Shown: in pieces, positions 24,223 through 32,833 of the stretch
Layout: each line of letters opens with the position of its first letter
Numbering within the stretch: the first letter of the stretch is position 1
Origin: Ruminococcus sp.
Lineage (GTDB): Bacteria > Bacillota > Clostridia > Oscillospirales > Acutalibacteraceae
Direction of reading: 5' to 3'
Length of the DNA: 64,000 nucleotides
Assembly: GCA_022779485.1 (NCBI GenBank)
Contig: JALFTC010000027.1
Location: 1 to 64,000, forward strand
The notes under the pieces: generated by a model
The model's input: the letters and a program-made list of their open reading frames with translations, nothing else
What the model was told of the DNA's origin: nothing
Databases searched by the model: none
Translations under genes and position numbers: made by a program

Positions 24223-25839
24223 TTATTTTGCAGAATGTAGCACTATTGTGCTGTATGCAGGCATAGAAAGTAAATCATTTTCAATAGTAATTTTTCCTGA
24301 CTTTGCTGTGAGCATACCGGAAATCATATAGTCTGACATCAAATCCTCTGTGATTTCAAAGGACTGTTTTTCTTCACCGGTATTGTGAAGGACAAGATAT
24401 TTGTCGTTTTTGTATGTGATGTAATATCCTCCAACACCGTCACCGCCGTCAAAGCTGTCAGGCAATTCAGAGATTTCGCCCCTTGCAAGTCCGGGCTGAG
24501 TGTTGCGTATTTTCAGGCACTGTTTGTAGAAGTTAAGCAGACTTTCTTCATTTTCCTGCTGTTGCTTAACACCGCCACCGTCTGTGTAATCGGTAACATA
24601 ATCTATTCCGCAGGCTGTTACATCAGGAAGATTGTCGCTGTCCCAAATCATTGCTGTTCTCTTTGCAGGGTCGTTGCCCTCGTCATAGGTTTCCATTCCC
24701 AGCTCTTCTCCGTAGTAGGTGAAGGTGTTGCCGGGAGCCATCAAATAAAGGGCAGCAGCCATTTTCTTCAGATAAAGCTCTTCAATTATATCGGCCCAAC
24801 GGTTCATATCGTGGTTAGTTAGGAAGTAACAGTTGATAGCGTCTTTGTTTGCCTCTTTTGTAGTCTTTTCGTAATTTATAAGTGTGTCAGTCATATCCAT
24901 AATTGCGCCAAGACGGGCTGCGCAAAGGAATTTACCTGAAGTATCTGCAAATGGGAAAGCAAACAAGCTGTCAATCCCGGAGCTGTACATTTTGGAAATC
25001 TCGCTCATATCTGTTGACCAGTCCTCGCCAACCATATACACATCCTCTTTGACTTCCTTGCAGGTGTCGTAAAACCACTTTAGCACCTCTGAGCTTCTTT
25101 CAGCATCCTCATAGTACAAATATCTAACTGCATCAAGTCTGAAACCGGCAATGCCCCTGTCAAGCCAGAATTTTGCAGCCTTTGCAATTTCGTCCTTTGT
25201 ACCCTGATAGTCGTAGTTCCACTCAGGCATAGTGTCGCTGAAATTACTCTCGTAAAGGATATTGTTGTCGTTGGGGTCAAGGTTGTATCCAAGAGGATAA
25301 TCACCGTTATTTTTTATAATATTGAAGTATTTTGCATATCCGTCAAAATTGCCCTTTTCAGCCTGGGCAAGTGCTTTCTTGAACCAAGGATGCTCATTGG
25401 AGCAGTGGTTAGGAACAAAGTCAATAATAACATCAATTCCCCTCTTGTCGCACTCCGCAATAAGCTGGTCAAAGTCGTCAAGAGTACCGAACTGAGGGTC
25501 AATGTTGTAGTAATCCTTAACATCATACTTGTGGTAGGATGGAGATGGCATCATAGGGCTGAGCCAAATGCCTGTAAATCCCAAGTCATCATCAGTGCTG
25601 TCGTCACCGTCATTGATGTAGTCAAGCTTGCTGATAATTCCCTGAATATCGCCAATCTTATCGTTGTTGGAATCACAGAAAGAACCAATCCAAATCTGAT
25701 AGTAGCTGTTGTACTTATCATCAGGAATATTTACCTTGGCATTCTCAATCAAATCCTCTGTTGATTTACTGCATCCGGTACAAAATATTGTTGTAGCAGC
25801 AATAGCACATACCATTAAAATTGCAAATAACTTTTTCAT
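24223..25839 (-). CDS. GH13 alpha-amylase-family lipoprotein
   Basis: Membrane-anchored, extracytoplasmic GH13 glycoside hydrolase acting on starch or malto-oligosaccharides. The signal peptide ends in a lipobox (TIFCTGCSKS, acylated Cys about 23). The barrel starts YYQIWIGSFCDSNNDKIGDIQGI. Catalytic residues: GFRLDAVR (Asp about 236), MVGEDW (Glu about 272), LTNHDMNR (Asp about 344). A C-terminal beta domain ends LPAYST-like then IVLHSAK. 538 residues. It lies on the same strand as the sugar importer operon, which ends about 190 bp upstream. A TTTTATC/GATAAAA dyad covers its -10 region. Exact specificity (alpha-1,4 or alpha-1,6) is not decidable here. Confidence 0.93.
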   Translation of the reverse strand: MKKLFAILMVCAIAATTIFCTGCSKSTEDLIENAKVNIPDDKYNSYYQIWIGSFCDSNNDKIGDIQGIISKLDYINDGDDSTDDDLGFTGIWLSPMMPSPSYHKYDVKDYYNIDPQFGTLDDFDQLIAECDKRGIDVIIDFVPNHCSNEHPWFKKALAQAEKGNFDGYAKYFNIIKNNGDYPLGYNLDPNDNNILYESNFSDTMPEWNYDYQGTKDEIAKAAKFWLDRGIAGFRLDAVRYLYYEDAERSSEVLKWFYDTCKEVKEDVYMVGEDWSTDMSEISKMYSSGIDSLFAFPFADTSGKFLCAARLGAIMDMTDTLINYEKTTKEANKDAINCYFLTNHDMNRWADIIEELYLKKMAAALYLMAPGNTFTYYGEELGMETYDEGNDPAKRTAMIWDSDNLPDVTACGIDYVTDYTDGGGVKQQQENEESLLNFYKQCLKIRNTQPGLARGEISELPDSFDGGDGVGGYYITYKNDKYLVLHNTGEEKQSFEITEDLMSDYMISGMLTAKSGKITIENDLLSMPAYSTIVLHSAK

Positions 25840-25878
25840 AACTTGTACTCCTCTTGATTATTTGTTGAGTCGTATCAT

Positions 25879-25901
25879 ATTTTATCATTATATGATAAAA
25901 T
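25879..25901. promoter_or_regulatory. Perfect dyad over the GH13 lipoprotein promoter
   Basis: ATTTTATCA-N5-TGATAAAAT, 9-bp perfect arms. The spacer and its edges hold a minus-strand TATAAT, so a bound protein would block the promoter. The core TTTTATC...GATAAAA recurs upstream of the importer operon (29882-29906). Confidence 0.65.
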
Positions 25902-25926
25902 GTTCAATAGGTTAAAAGAAGTTTTA

Positions 25927-25947
25927 TTAAGGAAACAATGATTAAAT
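25927..25947 (+). repeat. Solo terminal repeat between importer operon and GH13 gene
   Basis: TTAAGGAAACAATGATTAAA, one mismatch to the 15-bp end of the palindromic repeats, extending into matching AT-rich sequence. No partner end nearby. Confidence 0.65.
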
Positions 25948-25973
25948 CCAATAAAGTTTTTCACTATAATAAA

Positions 25974-26010
25974 TTAATAGCAAAAGCTCCACAGGTTACC
26001 CTGTGGAGCT
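25974..26010 (-). terminator. Intrinsic terminator of the sugar importer operon
   Basis: Perfect 11-bp stem AGCTCCACAGG/CCTGTGGAGCT, then TTTTG on the minus strand, 17 nt past the last permease gene. Confidence 0.93.
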
Positions 26011-26026
26011 GAAAACTGCGTTAATA

Positions 26027-26881
26027 TTAACCCTTAACACCGCCGGCTGTAACACCTTCAACATAATAGTTCTGCATCTTGAGGAACAATAATGTGATAG
26101 GTATAGCAACAACAGTAGAACCTGCAAGGAATCGTGTGAAGTACTTGGAAATGTACTGCTGACTTACCATCAACTGAAGACCAACAGATACCGTGTAGTT
26201 ATCACGAGCATCACCCATAATAATTCTTACAAGGATAAAGTCTGTCCATGGTCCGATAAAGGATGTAAGTACAGTGTAAACAACGATTGGCTTTGACATT
26301 GGAAGAATAATCTTCCAGAATATCTGGTTCTTTGTAGCACCGTCGATTGTAGCTGCCTCGTCAAGAGCCCTTGGGATTGTATCGAAGAAGCCTTTACTAA
26401 TCTGGAAACCGATACCTGCACCTGCTGAATAACAGATAACAAGAGCAGGAAGAGTCTGTGTAAGACCCATTGCCTTTAACAGATAGTAAATAGCAATCAT
26501 TGTCATAAATCCCGGGAACATACCGATAATCATACCGATGTTGATAAGAGGCTTTCTTGCCTTAAATCTCAGTCGGCTGAATGAGTAGGAAACCATTAAC
26601 ACTGACAATGTTGAAATTACGCAAGAGAAACAAGCAACAACAAATGTGTTAAGGAACCATCTTGGGAAGTTCAAAAGTGATGTATCAGTAAACAGTTCAA
26701 TATAGTTCTTGAAAGAAAATGTTTCAGGCATCAAATAAGGAACAGCTGAACCACCCTCTGCACGGAGTGAATGGAGCACCATCCAAACAAGTGGTGAAAT
26801 CCAAATCAAACCCATGATTGCAAGGATAGCATAAACGAGGGCATTTGATAAATTTCTTCTTAATTTATAGCTTTTTATCAT
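26027..26881 (-). CDS. Sugar ABC transporter permease, MalG type
   Basis: Inner-membrane permease of a maltose/malto-oligosaccharide-type importer. About six membrane helices, and the EAA motif that docks the ATPase is visible as DEAATIDGATKNQIFWKIILPMSKPI. ATG at 26881 (284 residues) overlaps the malF-like stop by 4 nt (ATGA) and has AGGAGG 7 nt upstream; longer upstream readings lack a ribosome binding site. Last gene of the three-gene operon. No ATP-binding subunit gene is adjacent, so a shared MsmK-type ATPase encoded elsewhere is likely. Confidence 0.95.
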   Translation of the reverse strand: MIKSYKLRRNLSNALVYAILAIMGLIWISPLVWMVLHSLRAEGGSAVPYLMPETFSFKNYIELFTDTSLLNFPRWFLNTFVVACFSCVISTLSVLMVSYSFSRLRFKARKPLINIGMIIGMFPGFMTMIAIYYLLKAMGLTQTLPALVICYSAGAGIGFQISKGFFDTIPRALDEAATIDGATKNQIFWKIILPMSKPIVVYTVLTSFIGPWTDFILVRIIMGDARDNYTVSVGLQLMVSQQYISKYFTRFLAGSTVVAIPITLLFLKMQNYYVEGVTAGGVKG

Positions 26882-28371
26882 GAGAATGCCTCCTCGTCCT
26901 TTGCAGATTTTGTAAGGTTGAATGTAATAAGTGACAAGGATGCACAAACTATAAATACGAGAATACCGATAGCGGCAGCGTAGTTGTAGTCTTGTGAATT
27001 CATTGTTAACTTAAACAACCAAGTAACAAGCAAGTCGGTGTAACCCGCCTGATACAACGATTCATGGGTCGGTGAACCGTTGGTCAACAGATAGATAACA
27101 TTAAAGTTATTGATGTTGTTGATAAATGTTGTGATCAGGTATGGTGTTGTAACGAAGAGCATATATGGGAGAGTAATCTTCATAAAGCTCTTGAATGGAC
27201 CTGCACCGTCTATTGTAGCCGATTCATAAAGGTCGGCAGGGATATTCATAAGAATACCTGATGTAATAAGAATGGTATACGGAATACCAACCCACAGGTT
27301 GATTACAATAACAGTAATTCTTGCCGTCAATGCCGAGCTGTTAATAAAGTCTATCTGCTGGAAACCGAGGTTTTGAAGCAGAACATTAATGGCACCTGTG
27401 TTAAGCTGAAGCATCTGGTTCATAACAAGAAGTGTAACGAACTGAGGAACAGCGATTGTGATAACAAAAAGTGTTCTCCAAAGAGCTTTAAGCTTAATGC
27501 CCTTTTTGTTAATCATCAGGGCAACAATCATACCCATAATGTAGTTAAGGAATGTTGCAAATACAGCCCAAATAATTGTCCATTCTGTAAGTACGAGGAA
27601 TGTGTGTCCCATACTTGCTCCGCCCTTTGAGCTGAAAACTTCGCCAAAGGTCTGAAGTCCTGTCCAATGGAACAAACTGTTCGGAGGCAGATTTGGCGGA
27701 CGATAGTTTGTAAAAGCAATCAGTATCATAAAGATGAGCGGCAAAATTGTGAAGATACCAATAAGAAGTGTTGGAATTGTAAGAAGTGTAATGTGGAACT
27801 TCTCGTCCAAATATTCTTTTATCTCTTCCTTAAAGGTAGGGATGTGCTTGCCCTCTCTCTTTAACTGGCAAACCTTGTAGGCTGATTTTGTGTTGATAAT
27901 ATAGAATGTTAGGAAAATAACTGTTACTACGATAGTAACAACACCATAAAGGAGGATAAGCATTGAGTTATCGCCGTCAACATGAGTTGGAATACCGTTA
28001 ACCCATTCGAATCCGCCGTGTTCTGTACCCAAAGTTCCAAACTTTGCAATATAGGTTATTCCAAAGAAAATTAGGAATGCAGCATATGCTGCCTCGATTA
28101 GTAAGAACAGCAAACCTTTTATGTATTGACCCTTGCTAAAGTTACCTGTACCCATAATGAGGTAAGATACCTTGGTTGCCCAGTCGCCTTTTGCAAATCT
28201 TTTACCGTAGTTTGCAAAGCTGTGTGCAATACCAAGGATAAGCATCTTGAAAAATCTACCAATCATACAGAAGAACTTTACTATGTTCTTTGGCAGATTC
28301 ACAAAGAAATTCTTAATCTTGTAACCGGCTCTTTGAAAAGGATTTAGCTGTACATAATCAATATATTTCAT
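26878..28371 (-). CDS. Sugar ABC transporter permease, MalF type
   Basis: The 497-residue partner permease. The EAA loop reads LYESATIDGAGPFKSFMKITLPYM. It has about eight membrane helices and a long N-terminal part (about 190 residues with two extra hydrophobic segments and KGQYIKGLLFLLIEAAYAAF), longer than most sugar permeases and reminiscent of MalF forms with added helices. It lies between the binding-protein gene and the MalG-type gene, with which it overlaps by 4 nt. Substrate is inferred from the flanking GH13 genes. Confidence 0.94.
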   Translation of the reverse strand: MKYIDYVQLNPFQRAGYKIKNFFVNLPKNIVKFFCMIGRFFKMLILGIAHSFANYGKRFAKGDWATKVSYLIMGTGNFSKGQYIKGLLFLLIEAAYAAFLIFFGITYIAKFGTLGTEHGGFEWVNGIPTHVDGDNSMLILLYGVVTIVVTVIFLTFYIINTKSAYKVCQLKREGKHIPTFKEEIKEYLDEKFHITLLTIPTLLIGIFTILPLIFMILIAFTNYRPPNLPPNSLFHWTGLQTFGEVFSSKGGASMGHTFLVLTEWTIIWAVFATFLNYIMGMIVALMINKKGIKLKALWRTLFVITIAVPQFVTLLVMNQMLQLNTGAINVLLQNLGFQQIDFINSSALTARITVIVINLWVGIPYTILITSGILMNIPADLYESATIDGAGPFKSFMKITLPYMLFVTTPYLITTFINNINNFNVIYLLTNGSPTHESLYQAGYTDLLVTWLFKLTMNSQDYNYAAAIGILVFIVCASLSLITFNLTKSAKDEEAFS

Positions 28372-28417
28372 TTATTCACTCTCCTTTTATGCCGATAGAA
28401 GCACTTAGTGTAATACC

Positions 28418-28442
28418 GGAGACGACTAAGCCGTCCCCGGCA
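28418..28442 (-). other. Intercistronic hairpin between binding-protein and permease genes
   Basis: GC-rich stem CCGGAGACG/CGTCCCCGG-like with one bulge and no T tract. Such hairpins commonly lower downstream expression or protect the binding-protein mRNA; that role is inferred. Confidence 0.6.
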
Positions 28443-28477
28443 AAATACTATTAATTATCTAAGTTAGCAGCTAAATC

Positions 28478-29746
28478 TTAACCGTTGATATTAGCAACTG
28501 TCTTTTCAAGCAATGTCTTGAGGGATGCTTCGTCTGTCTTAGCACCGTCCTTGTAGAGCTGTGTGCCAAGGTTAGCCATTGGATCCCAGAATGCCTGGAG
28601 GATGTTAGCCTGAACAACGAATGTCTTAGCCTCGTCCAGCATAGCCTGTGTACCGGCACTCTCTGTTACCTTAACATCCTTGTGAGTTGGAGTCCAGCCA
28701 AGCTCGTCAAAACGCTGCTTCTGGCACTCTGCATCTGTGATATAGCTTGCAAATGCCATAGATGCGTTCTTATACTTAGTCTGAGCATTAACACCGATAT
28801 ACTTGTAACCGATCATTCCGATGATGTCCTTGTCTTCGCCGTTAATGTTGATTGTAGGAAGCTTTACAACGCCGTAATCGTCGCCGAGAGCCTCAGCGTC
28901 AAGAGCAGCATTCCAAGTACCGTCGATACCTGCAGCACATGTTCTGTCCTTAAGGAGGAAGCCTGCTGAAATCTTATCAACTGATGCAGCGGAGAATGTA
29001 CCCTTATACTTCTTGAAGAGGTCTGCAAATGCTTTCATAGAAGCAACAACATCGTCTTCATTGTAGTTATTGAATTTCTGTGTGTCCTGAGCTTCACCTT
29101 CAAGGCCGTCTAACTCCATACCGCCTGTGAATGTGAACATACATGAGTAGTAACCGTTACCGGCGTCCATAATGAACTGGCGGCCTGCTTTCTTACAAGC
29201 CTCGAGAACGCCCTCAAGTGACTTAGCGTCTTCGTCAGAAACTACTGACTTATCGTAAACGAGGTAGTAGCCGTTGTCTGTTTCAGGGAAAGCGTAAAGA
29301 ACTTCTGTTCCCTCGTAGTCACTCTTAACTGTTTCAACAGCAGCCTCTGTGTGGTTTGCCTTAATATCCTCTTCATACTGCTTGTAAACAGGGAGAAGAG
29401 CCTTAGCAAGTGTTAGCTTTAAAATCTGGTCTGATGCAAATGCAAATACATCGGCAGCAGCAGATGCGTCGTTAAGGAGCTGTGTACCGGCGTCATTTTC
29501 TTCCTGTGCTACAACTTCAATCTTAACATTTTTGTCTTTGTGCTCGTCTTCAAAAGCCTTTGCCTGTCTCTTGAGGAGATCCAAGGATGCAGCAGGTCCC
29601 CAAACCTTAAGCTTTGCATTCTTTTCAACCTCTACTGTTGCAGTGTTGTCAGAACCTTCTGTGTCGGTGCCTTTGTCGCAACCAACGAATACTACTGCCA
29701 TAAGGGCAATAGCGAGAACTAATGATAAAATTCTCTTGATTTTCAT
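28478..29746 (-). CDS. Sugar ABC transporter solute-binding lipoprotein, MalE type
   Basis: Extracellular binding protein that delivers malto-oligosaccharides (inferred) to the two permeases. It has a lipoprotein signal (LMAVVFVGCDKG, lipid Cys about 23), then the type 2 binding fold: LKVWGPAASLDLLKRQAKAFEDEHKDKNVKIEVVAQEE, DVFAFASDQILKLTLAKALLPV, YAFPETDNGYYLVYDKSVVSD. 422 residues, family-typical. First gene of the operon, with a promoter and an upstream dyad. GGAAGGA ribosome binding site. Confidence 0.94.
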   Translation of the reverse strand: MKIKRILSLVLAIALMAVVFVGCDKGTDTEGSDNTATVEVEKNAKLKVWGPAASLDLLKRQAKAFEDEHKDKNVKIEVVAQEENDAGTQLLNDASAAADVFAFASDQILKLTLAKALLPVYKQYEEDIKANHTEAAVETVKSDYEGTEVLYAFPETDNGYYLVYDKSVVSDEDAKSLEGVLEACKKAGRQFIMDAGNGYYSCMFTFTGGMELDGLEGEAQDTQKFNNYNEDDVVASMKAFADLFKKYKGTFSAASVDKISAGFLLKDRTCAAGIDGTWNAALDAEALGDDYGVVKLPTININGEDKDIIGMIGYKYIGVNAQTKYKNASMAFASYITDAECQKQRFDELGWTPTHKDVKVTESAGTQAMLDEAKTFVVQANILQAFWDPMANLGTQLYKDGAKTDEASLKTLLEKTVANING

Positions 29747-29841
29747 TTTTAAATCCTTCCTTCATAAAGAATAAATAATTTTCGTGTCGGTTGTGAAAAT
29801 CCCCTCAGGACAGGACAGTCACACACCTTATCACTATGGTA

Positions 29842-29871
29842 ATTGTAACACGAAACACGGGTTGATTTCAA
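29842..29871 (-). promoter_or_regulatory. Promoter of the sugar importer operon
   Basis: Minus strand TTGAAA (29871-29866), 18-nt spacer, TACAAT (29847-29842). Leader of about 90 nt. Confidence 0.75.
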
Positions 29872-29881
29872 CTCCCTTTGT

Positions 29882-29906
29882 ACTTTTTATCTAAAACGAT
29901 AAAAGT
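29882..29906. promoter_or_regulatory. Dyad just upstream of the importer promoter
   Basis: ACTTTTTATC-N6-GATAAAAGT, about 10 bp upstream of the -35. The TTTTATC...GATAAAA core matches the dyad at the GH13 lipoprotein promoter (spacing 6 versus 7), suggesting one regulator for both. Confidence 0.6.
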
Positions 29907-30214
29907 AAACTTTGTTTTTGTGCAAAACAACAACAAAAAATTTATTAATTATGATTTTTGTACAAACCGCACCTAAAATTATTGTATATTTTGCTCATAG
30001 ACCTTTTGTGCAATTTGTCAAAGGGGTTTTCCCAAATTTGAAAAATCCGTGTACACAATTTGTTCAAAAACTCTTTTTGCCGTTGAATTGGTGTATTTTT
30101 CCTATTTTATAGTGTAAAATAACCAAAACAGATATTTTATCCTTTTTACATACCTGTTTACACAGTCTTTATTCTTAAACTTTTCAGTCTGTTTATACTT
30201 TATTTAAATCTTAA
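29907..30214. other. AT-rich intergenic stretch, no gene seen
   Basis: About 300 bases between divergent importer and murE promoters. It is T-rich with several TTTGTGCAA/TTTGTAC-like words but no convincing repeat, reading frame with ribosome binding site, or structured element. Confidence 0.6.
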
Positions 30215-30243
30215 TTGACAAACCCTTTTAAAAGTTGTAAATT
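30215..30243 (+). promoter_or_regulatory. Probable murE promoter
   Basis: TTGACA (30215-30220), 17-nt spacer, TAAATT (30238-30243). It would give a leader of about 195 nt before the murE ATG. Confidence 0.6.
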
Positions 30244-30347
30244 TAGCATATACATAATAGGGATTGATTAGTAAATGACGAAACACCCAAAGAAGCGGAT
30301 ATTTTTCCGAAATACGCCAGTATTCCATCGAAAAAATGCCCTGTCTT

Positions 30348-30369
30348 GCGAAAAAATCTTTCGCTTTTT
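30348..30369 (+). terminator. Small terminator-like hairpin in the murE leader
   Basis: GCGAAA-AAATC-TTTCGC followed by TTTTT, between the promoter and the start codon. Its position suggests attenuation, though the stem is only 6 bp. Confidence 0.5.
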
Positions 30370-30443
30370 GTGCATTCCGCTATTTATTAAACAATCCCAA
30401 CAAAAAATATATTCGGAAGATTTTTCCCGAGAAAGGGGTATAT

Positions 30444-31910
30444 ATGCTACTATCTAATCTGCTTAAGAATGTTAATTTTAACATTATTAAAGGAAATATT
30501 GATACTGAAATCACAGACATTATTTACGACAGCCGAAAGGTTACACAGGGAACAGCATTTGTTGCACTAAAGGGCTACAATGTTGACGGACACAAATTTA
30601 TCCCACAGGCTATAAGTCAGGGTGCATCAGCCGTTGTTGTTTCCGACGATTTTGACACTCCTCAGGATATTACAGTAATCAAGGTGGATGACACACGAAA
30701 AGCCCTTGCCTATATGAGTGCAATGCTGTTTGGCGAGCCGGCAAAGGAGCTGACAACCATTGCCCTGACCGGTACAAAGGGCAAAACAACCACAGTTGCA
30801 ATGCTAAAAAGCATACTTAACGCAGAGGGCATTTCCGTTGGCACAATAGGCACCTTGGGAATTATTATCGGGGACAAAATTTACAAAACCAACAACACAA
30901 CTCCCGAATCCTACGAAATACAAAAGGCTATGAGGAAAATGGCGGATAAAGGCTGTAAGGCTATGATTATTGAGGCGTCTTCCCTTGGTCTGAAGTGGCA
31001 CAGAACCGACGCAATAGACTTTGACTACGGTGTTTTCACAAACTTCAGCCACGACCATATCGGCGACAGCGAACACAAGGATTTACAGGAATACCTTGAC
31101 TGCAAAGCACTACTCTTTAAGCAGTGCAAAAACGGAATTTTCAACATAGACGACAATGTGTATGAGGAAATAACAGCAAACGCAACCTGCACCAAAACCA
31201 CATATGGATTTAGCGACAAGGCAGACATAACCGCCTACGGCGACAAGCTGATTTCCAGACCGGGATATATCGGTGTGCATTTCTCCACAAATGGGTTAAA
31301 GACAATGGATGTTGATGTTGACATTCCGGGAAAATTCTCTGTTTACAACGCCCTTGCCGCAATGACCACAGCCATAAAAATGGGAATTTCAGAGGAGGCT
31401 ATCCTAAAGGGTCTTGACACCGTAACGGTAAAGGGCAGAGTTGAGGCTGTTCCTGTTCCCGGCGACTACACCTTGCTTATTGACTACGCCCACAACGCAC
31501 TTTCTATGGAAAACATCCTTGAAACTCTCAGGGAGTACAATCCAAACAGGCTTATCGTCCTCTTTGGTGCCGGCGGAAACAGACCAAAGGTGAGAAGATA
31601 CGAAATGGGCGAAACTGCGGGACGACTTGCCGACCTGTCCGTCTTAACAGAGGACAACAGCCGTGACGAGGATGTTATGGACATTATTAACGACATCATA
31701 GAGGGCGGAATTAAAAAGACAGAGGGAAAATATGTTGTAGTACCGAAAAGACAGGACGCAATTCGCTACTGTATGGAAAATGCCGAAAAGGGAGATATTA
31801 TAGTACTTGCCGGCAAGGGACACGAGGATTACCTTGAAATCAAAGGTGTAAAATACCACCTTGACGAACGAGAGGTTATAGCCGACATTATTGCCGATAT
31901 GAAGAAATAA
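30444..31910 (+). CDS. murE: UDP-N-acetylmuramyl-tripeptide synthetase MurE
   Basis: Adds the third amino acid to UDP-MurNAc-L-Ala-D-Glu in peptidoglycan synthesis. The 488-residue protein shows the uridine site ITDIIYDSRKVTQGTAFVALKG, the Mur ligase P-loop LTGTKGKTTTVAML, the carbamylated-lysine region, and C-terminal ligase domain motifs GAGGNRPKVRRYEMG and VLAGKGHEDYLEIKG. The amino-acid selectivity loop reads EDNSRDED; DNPR is usual for diaminopimelate enzymes, so meso-DAP is likely but not certain. ATG at 30444 follows AAAGGGG; an upstream in-frame ATG (30336) lacks a ribosome binding site. Confidence 0.95.
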   Translation: MLLSNLLKNVNFNIIKGNIDTEITDIIYDSRKVTQGTAFVALKGYNVDGHKFIPQAISQGASAVVVSDDFDTPQDITVIKVDDTRKALAYMSAMLFGEPAKELTTIALTGTKGKTTTVAMLKSILNAEGISVGTIGTLGIIIGDKIYKTNNTTPESYEIQKAMRKMADKGCKAMIIEASSLGLKWHRTDAIDFDYGVFTNFSHDHIGDSEHKDLQEYLDCKALLFKQCKNGIFNIDDNVYEEITANATCTKTTYGFSDKADITAYGDKLISRPGYIGVHFSTNGLKTMDVDVDIPGKFSVYNALAAMTTAIKMGISEEAILKGLDTVTVKGRVEAVPVPGDYTLLIDYAHNALSMENILETLREYNPNRLIVLFGAGGNRPKVRRYEMGETAGRLADLSVLTEDNSRDEDVMDIINDIIEGGIKKTEGKYVVVPKRQDAIRYCMENAEKGDIIVLAGKGHEDYLEIKGVKYHLDEREVIADIIADMKK

Positions 31911-31937
31911 TTTTTATAAAACCGCATTTCAAAAAAT

Positions 31938-31979
31938 AAAACTGCACTGAAAAGGAAAACCCAAACAGTGCAGTTTTTT
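31938..31979 (+). terminator. Intrinsic terminator of murE
   Basis: Perfect 11-bp stem AAACTGCACTG/CAGTGCAGTTT and TTTTTT. It lies between convergent genes and may serve both. Confidence 0.93.
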
Positions 31980-32000
31980 GCGTACTAAAAAGTAAAAAAC

Positions 32001-32732
32001 TTACTTCACAATCATCTCTTTAATTTTGTAAACATCTCCGTCCATAATGCACCACTTGGTGTTCATTTTTCCCTTGATTTCAGGGCTTATGGACTGGTGG
32101 ATGTACAGGCTTTTCATTCCTGCTCTTTTACTGCCGTTAATGTCAGCCTTGTAGTCGTTGCCAATCATTACGCACTCTTTTTTGTCAAGGGAAAACTCCT
32201 CCACAAGACCGTTGTAGAAGTAGGGACTTGGCTTGCATACCTCTCTGTCGGAGCTGATGAAAATTCCGTCAAAATAAGGAGTTAAGCCCAGCATATTAAG
32301 CTCGTTCATTGTAAAGCTCCTTTGAGCGTTTGAAAGAAGATAGATTTTCTTTCCCTTTGCCTTTAGGGTGTCAAGCAAATCAATAACACCGTCATAAAGC
32401 CTTATGTACTTTGTTGAGTAACAGCGGAACATTGCGCAGATGTCAAGAATCTCTTTATCTGTCACCTCAACACCCTTGTTTTCAAAGAGTGTCTTAAACA
32501 CCTTTTCCACCTTAATGTCAACATCGTTTTTGTACTCAGGATGAGCCTTTTTGATTTCAGCCTTTTCCTTTTTGCACAATTTGTAGTACTCCTTGTGGAA
32601 GTCCTTACCGCTGTAAGAGGCACCCTTGTAGCTGTAATAAAGTGCCATTTTCTCCCACAAATCATCACTCCACTCGTCAGTATTAATGTCAATAAGTGTT
32701 CCGTATAAATCAAAAATATAGTTTTTAAACAT
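32001..32732 (-). CDS. HAD-superfamily hydrolase
   Basis: Phosphatase-type haloacid dehalogenase protein. Motif I reads YIFDLYGTLIDI (nucleophile Asp, with Tyr in the usual second-Asp place, as in the YjjG/haloacid-dehalogenase branch). Motif II is YLLSNAQR, and motifs III/IV are KPSPYFYNGLVEEF and MIGNDYKADINGSKRAGMKSLYI. 243 residues. ATG at 32732 was chosen because GGGTGAT lies 3-9 nt upstream; the upstream TTG overlaps it. Substrate unknown; stands alone between murE and nth. Confidence 0.9.
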   Translation of the reverse strand: MFKNYIFDLYGTLIDINTDEWSDDLWEKMALYYSYKGASYSGKDFHKEYYKLCKKEKAEIKKAHPEYKNDVDIKVEKVFKTLFENKGVEVTDKEILDICAMFRCYSTKYIRLYDGVIDLLDTLKAKGKKIYLLSNAQRSFTMNELNMLGLTPYFDGIFISSDREVCKPSPYFYNGLVEEFSLDKKECVMIGNDYKADINGSKRAGMKSLYIHQSISPEIKGKMNTKWCIMDGDVYKIKEMIVK

Positions 32733-32771
32733 AGTATCACCCAACTAAACCTTAACATATCGGATATATCT

Positions 32772-32800
32772 TTGCAACATTTATTTTTATGTGATATACT
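32772..32800 (+). promoter_or_regulatory. Promoter of nth
   Basis: TTGCAA (32772-32777), 17-nt spacer, TATACT (32795-32800), 33 nt before the ATG. Confidence 0.8.
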
Positions 32801-32833
32801 TAAAGTCAAGTAATACAAAAGGCGGTTGTTATT

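Noticed and set aside
28418..28442. Terminator between binding-protein and permease genes
   Set aside because: Hairpin lacks a T run and lies inside an operon; kept only as an intercistronic hairpin.
29882..29906. CcpA cre site upstream of the importer operon
   Set aside because: Centre CG present but at least three mismatches to the cre consensus; better described as a separate dyad.
30275..30457. 60-residue frame overlapping the murE start
   Set aside because: No ribosome binding site, overlaps the true murE start, and its composition reads like leader sequence.
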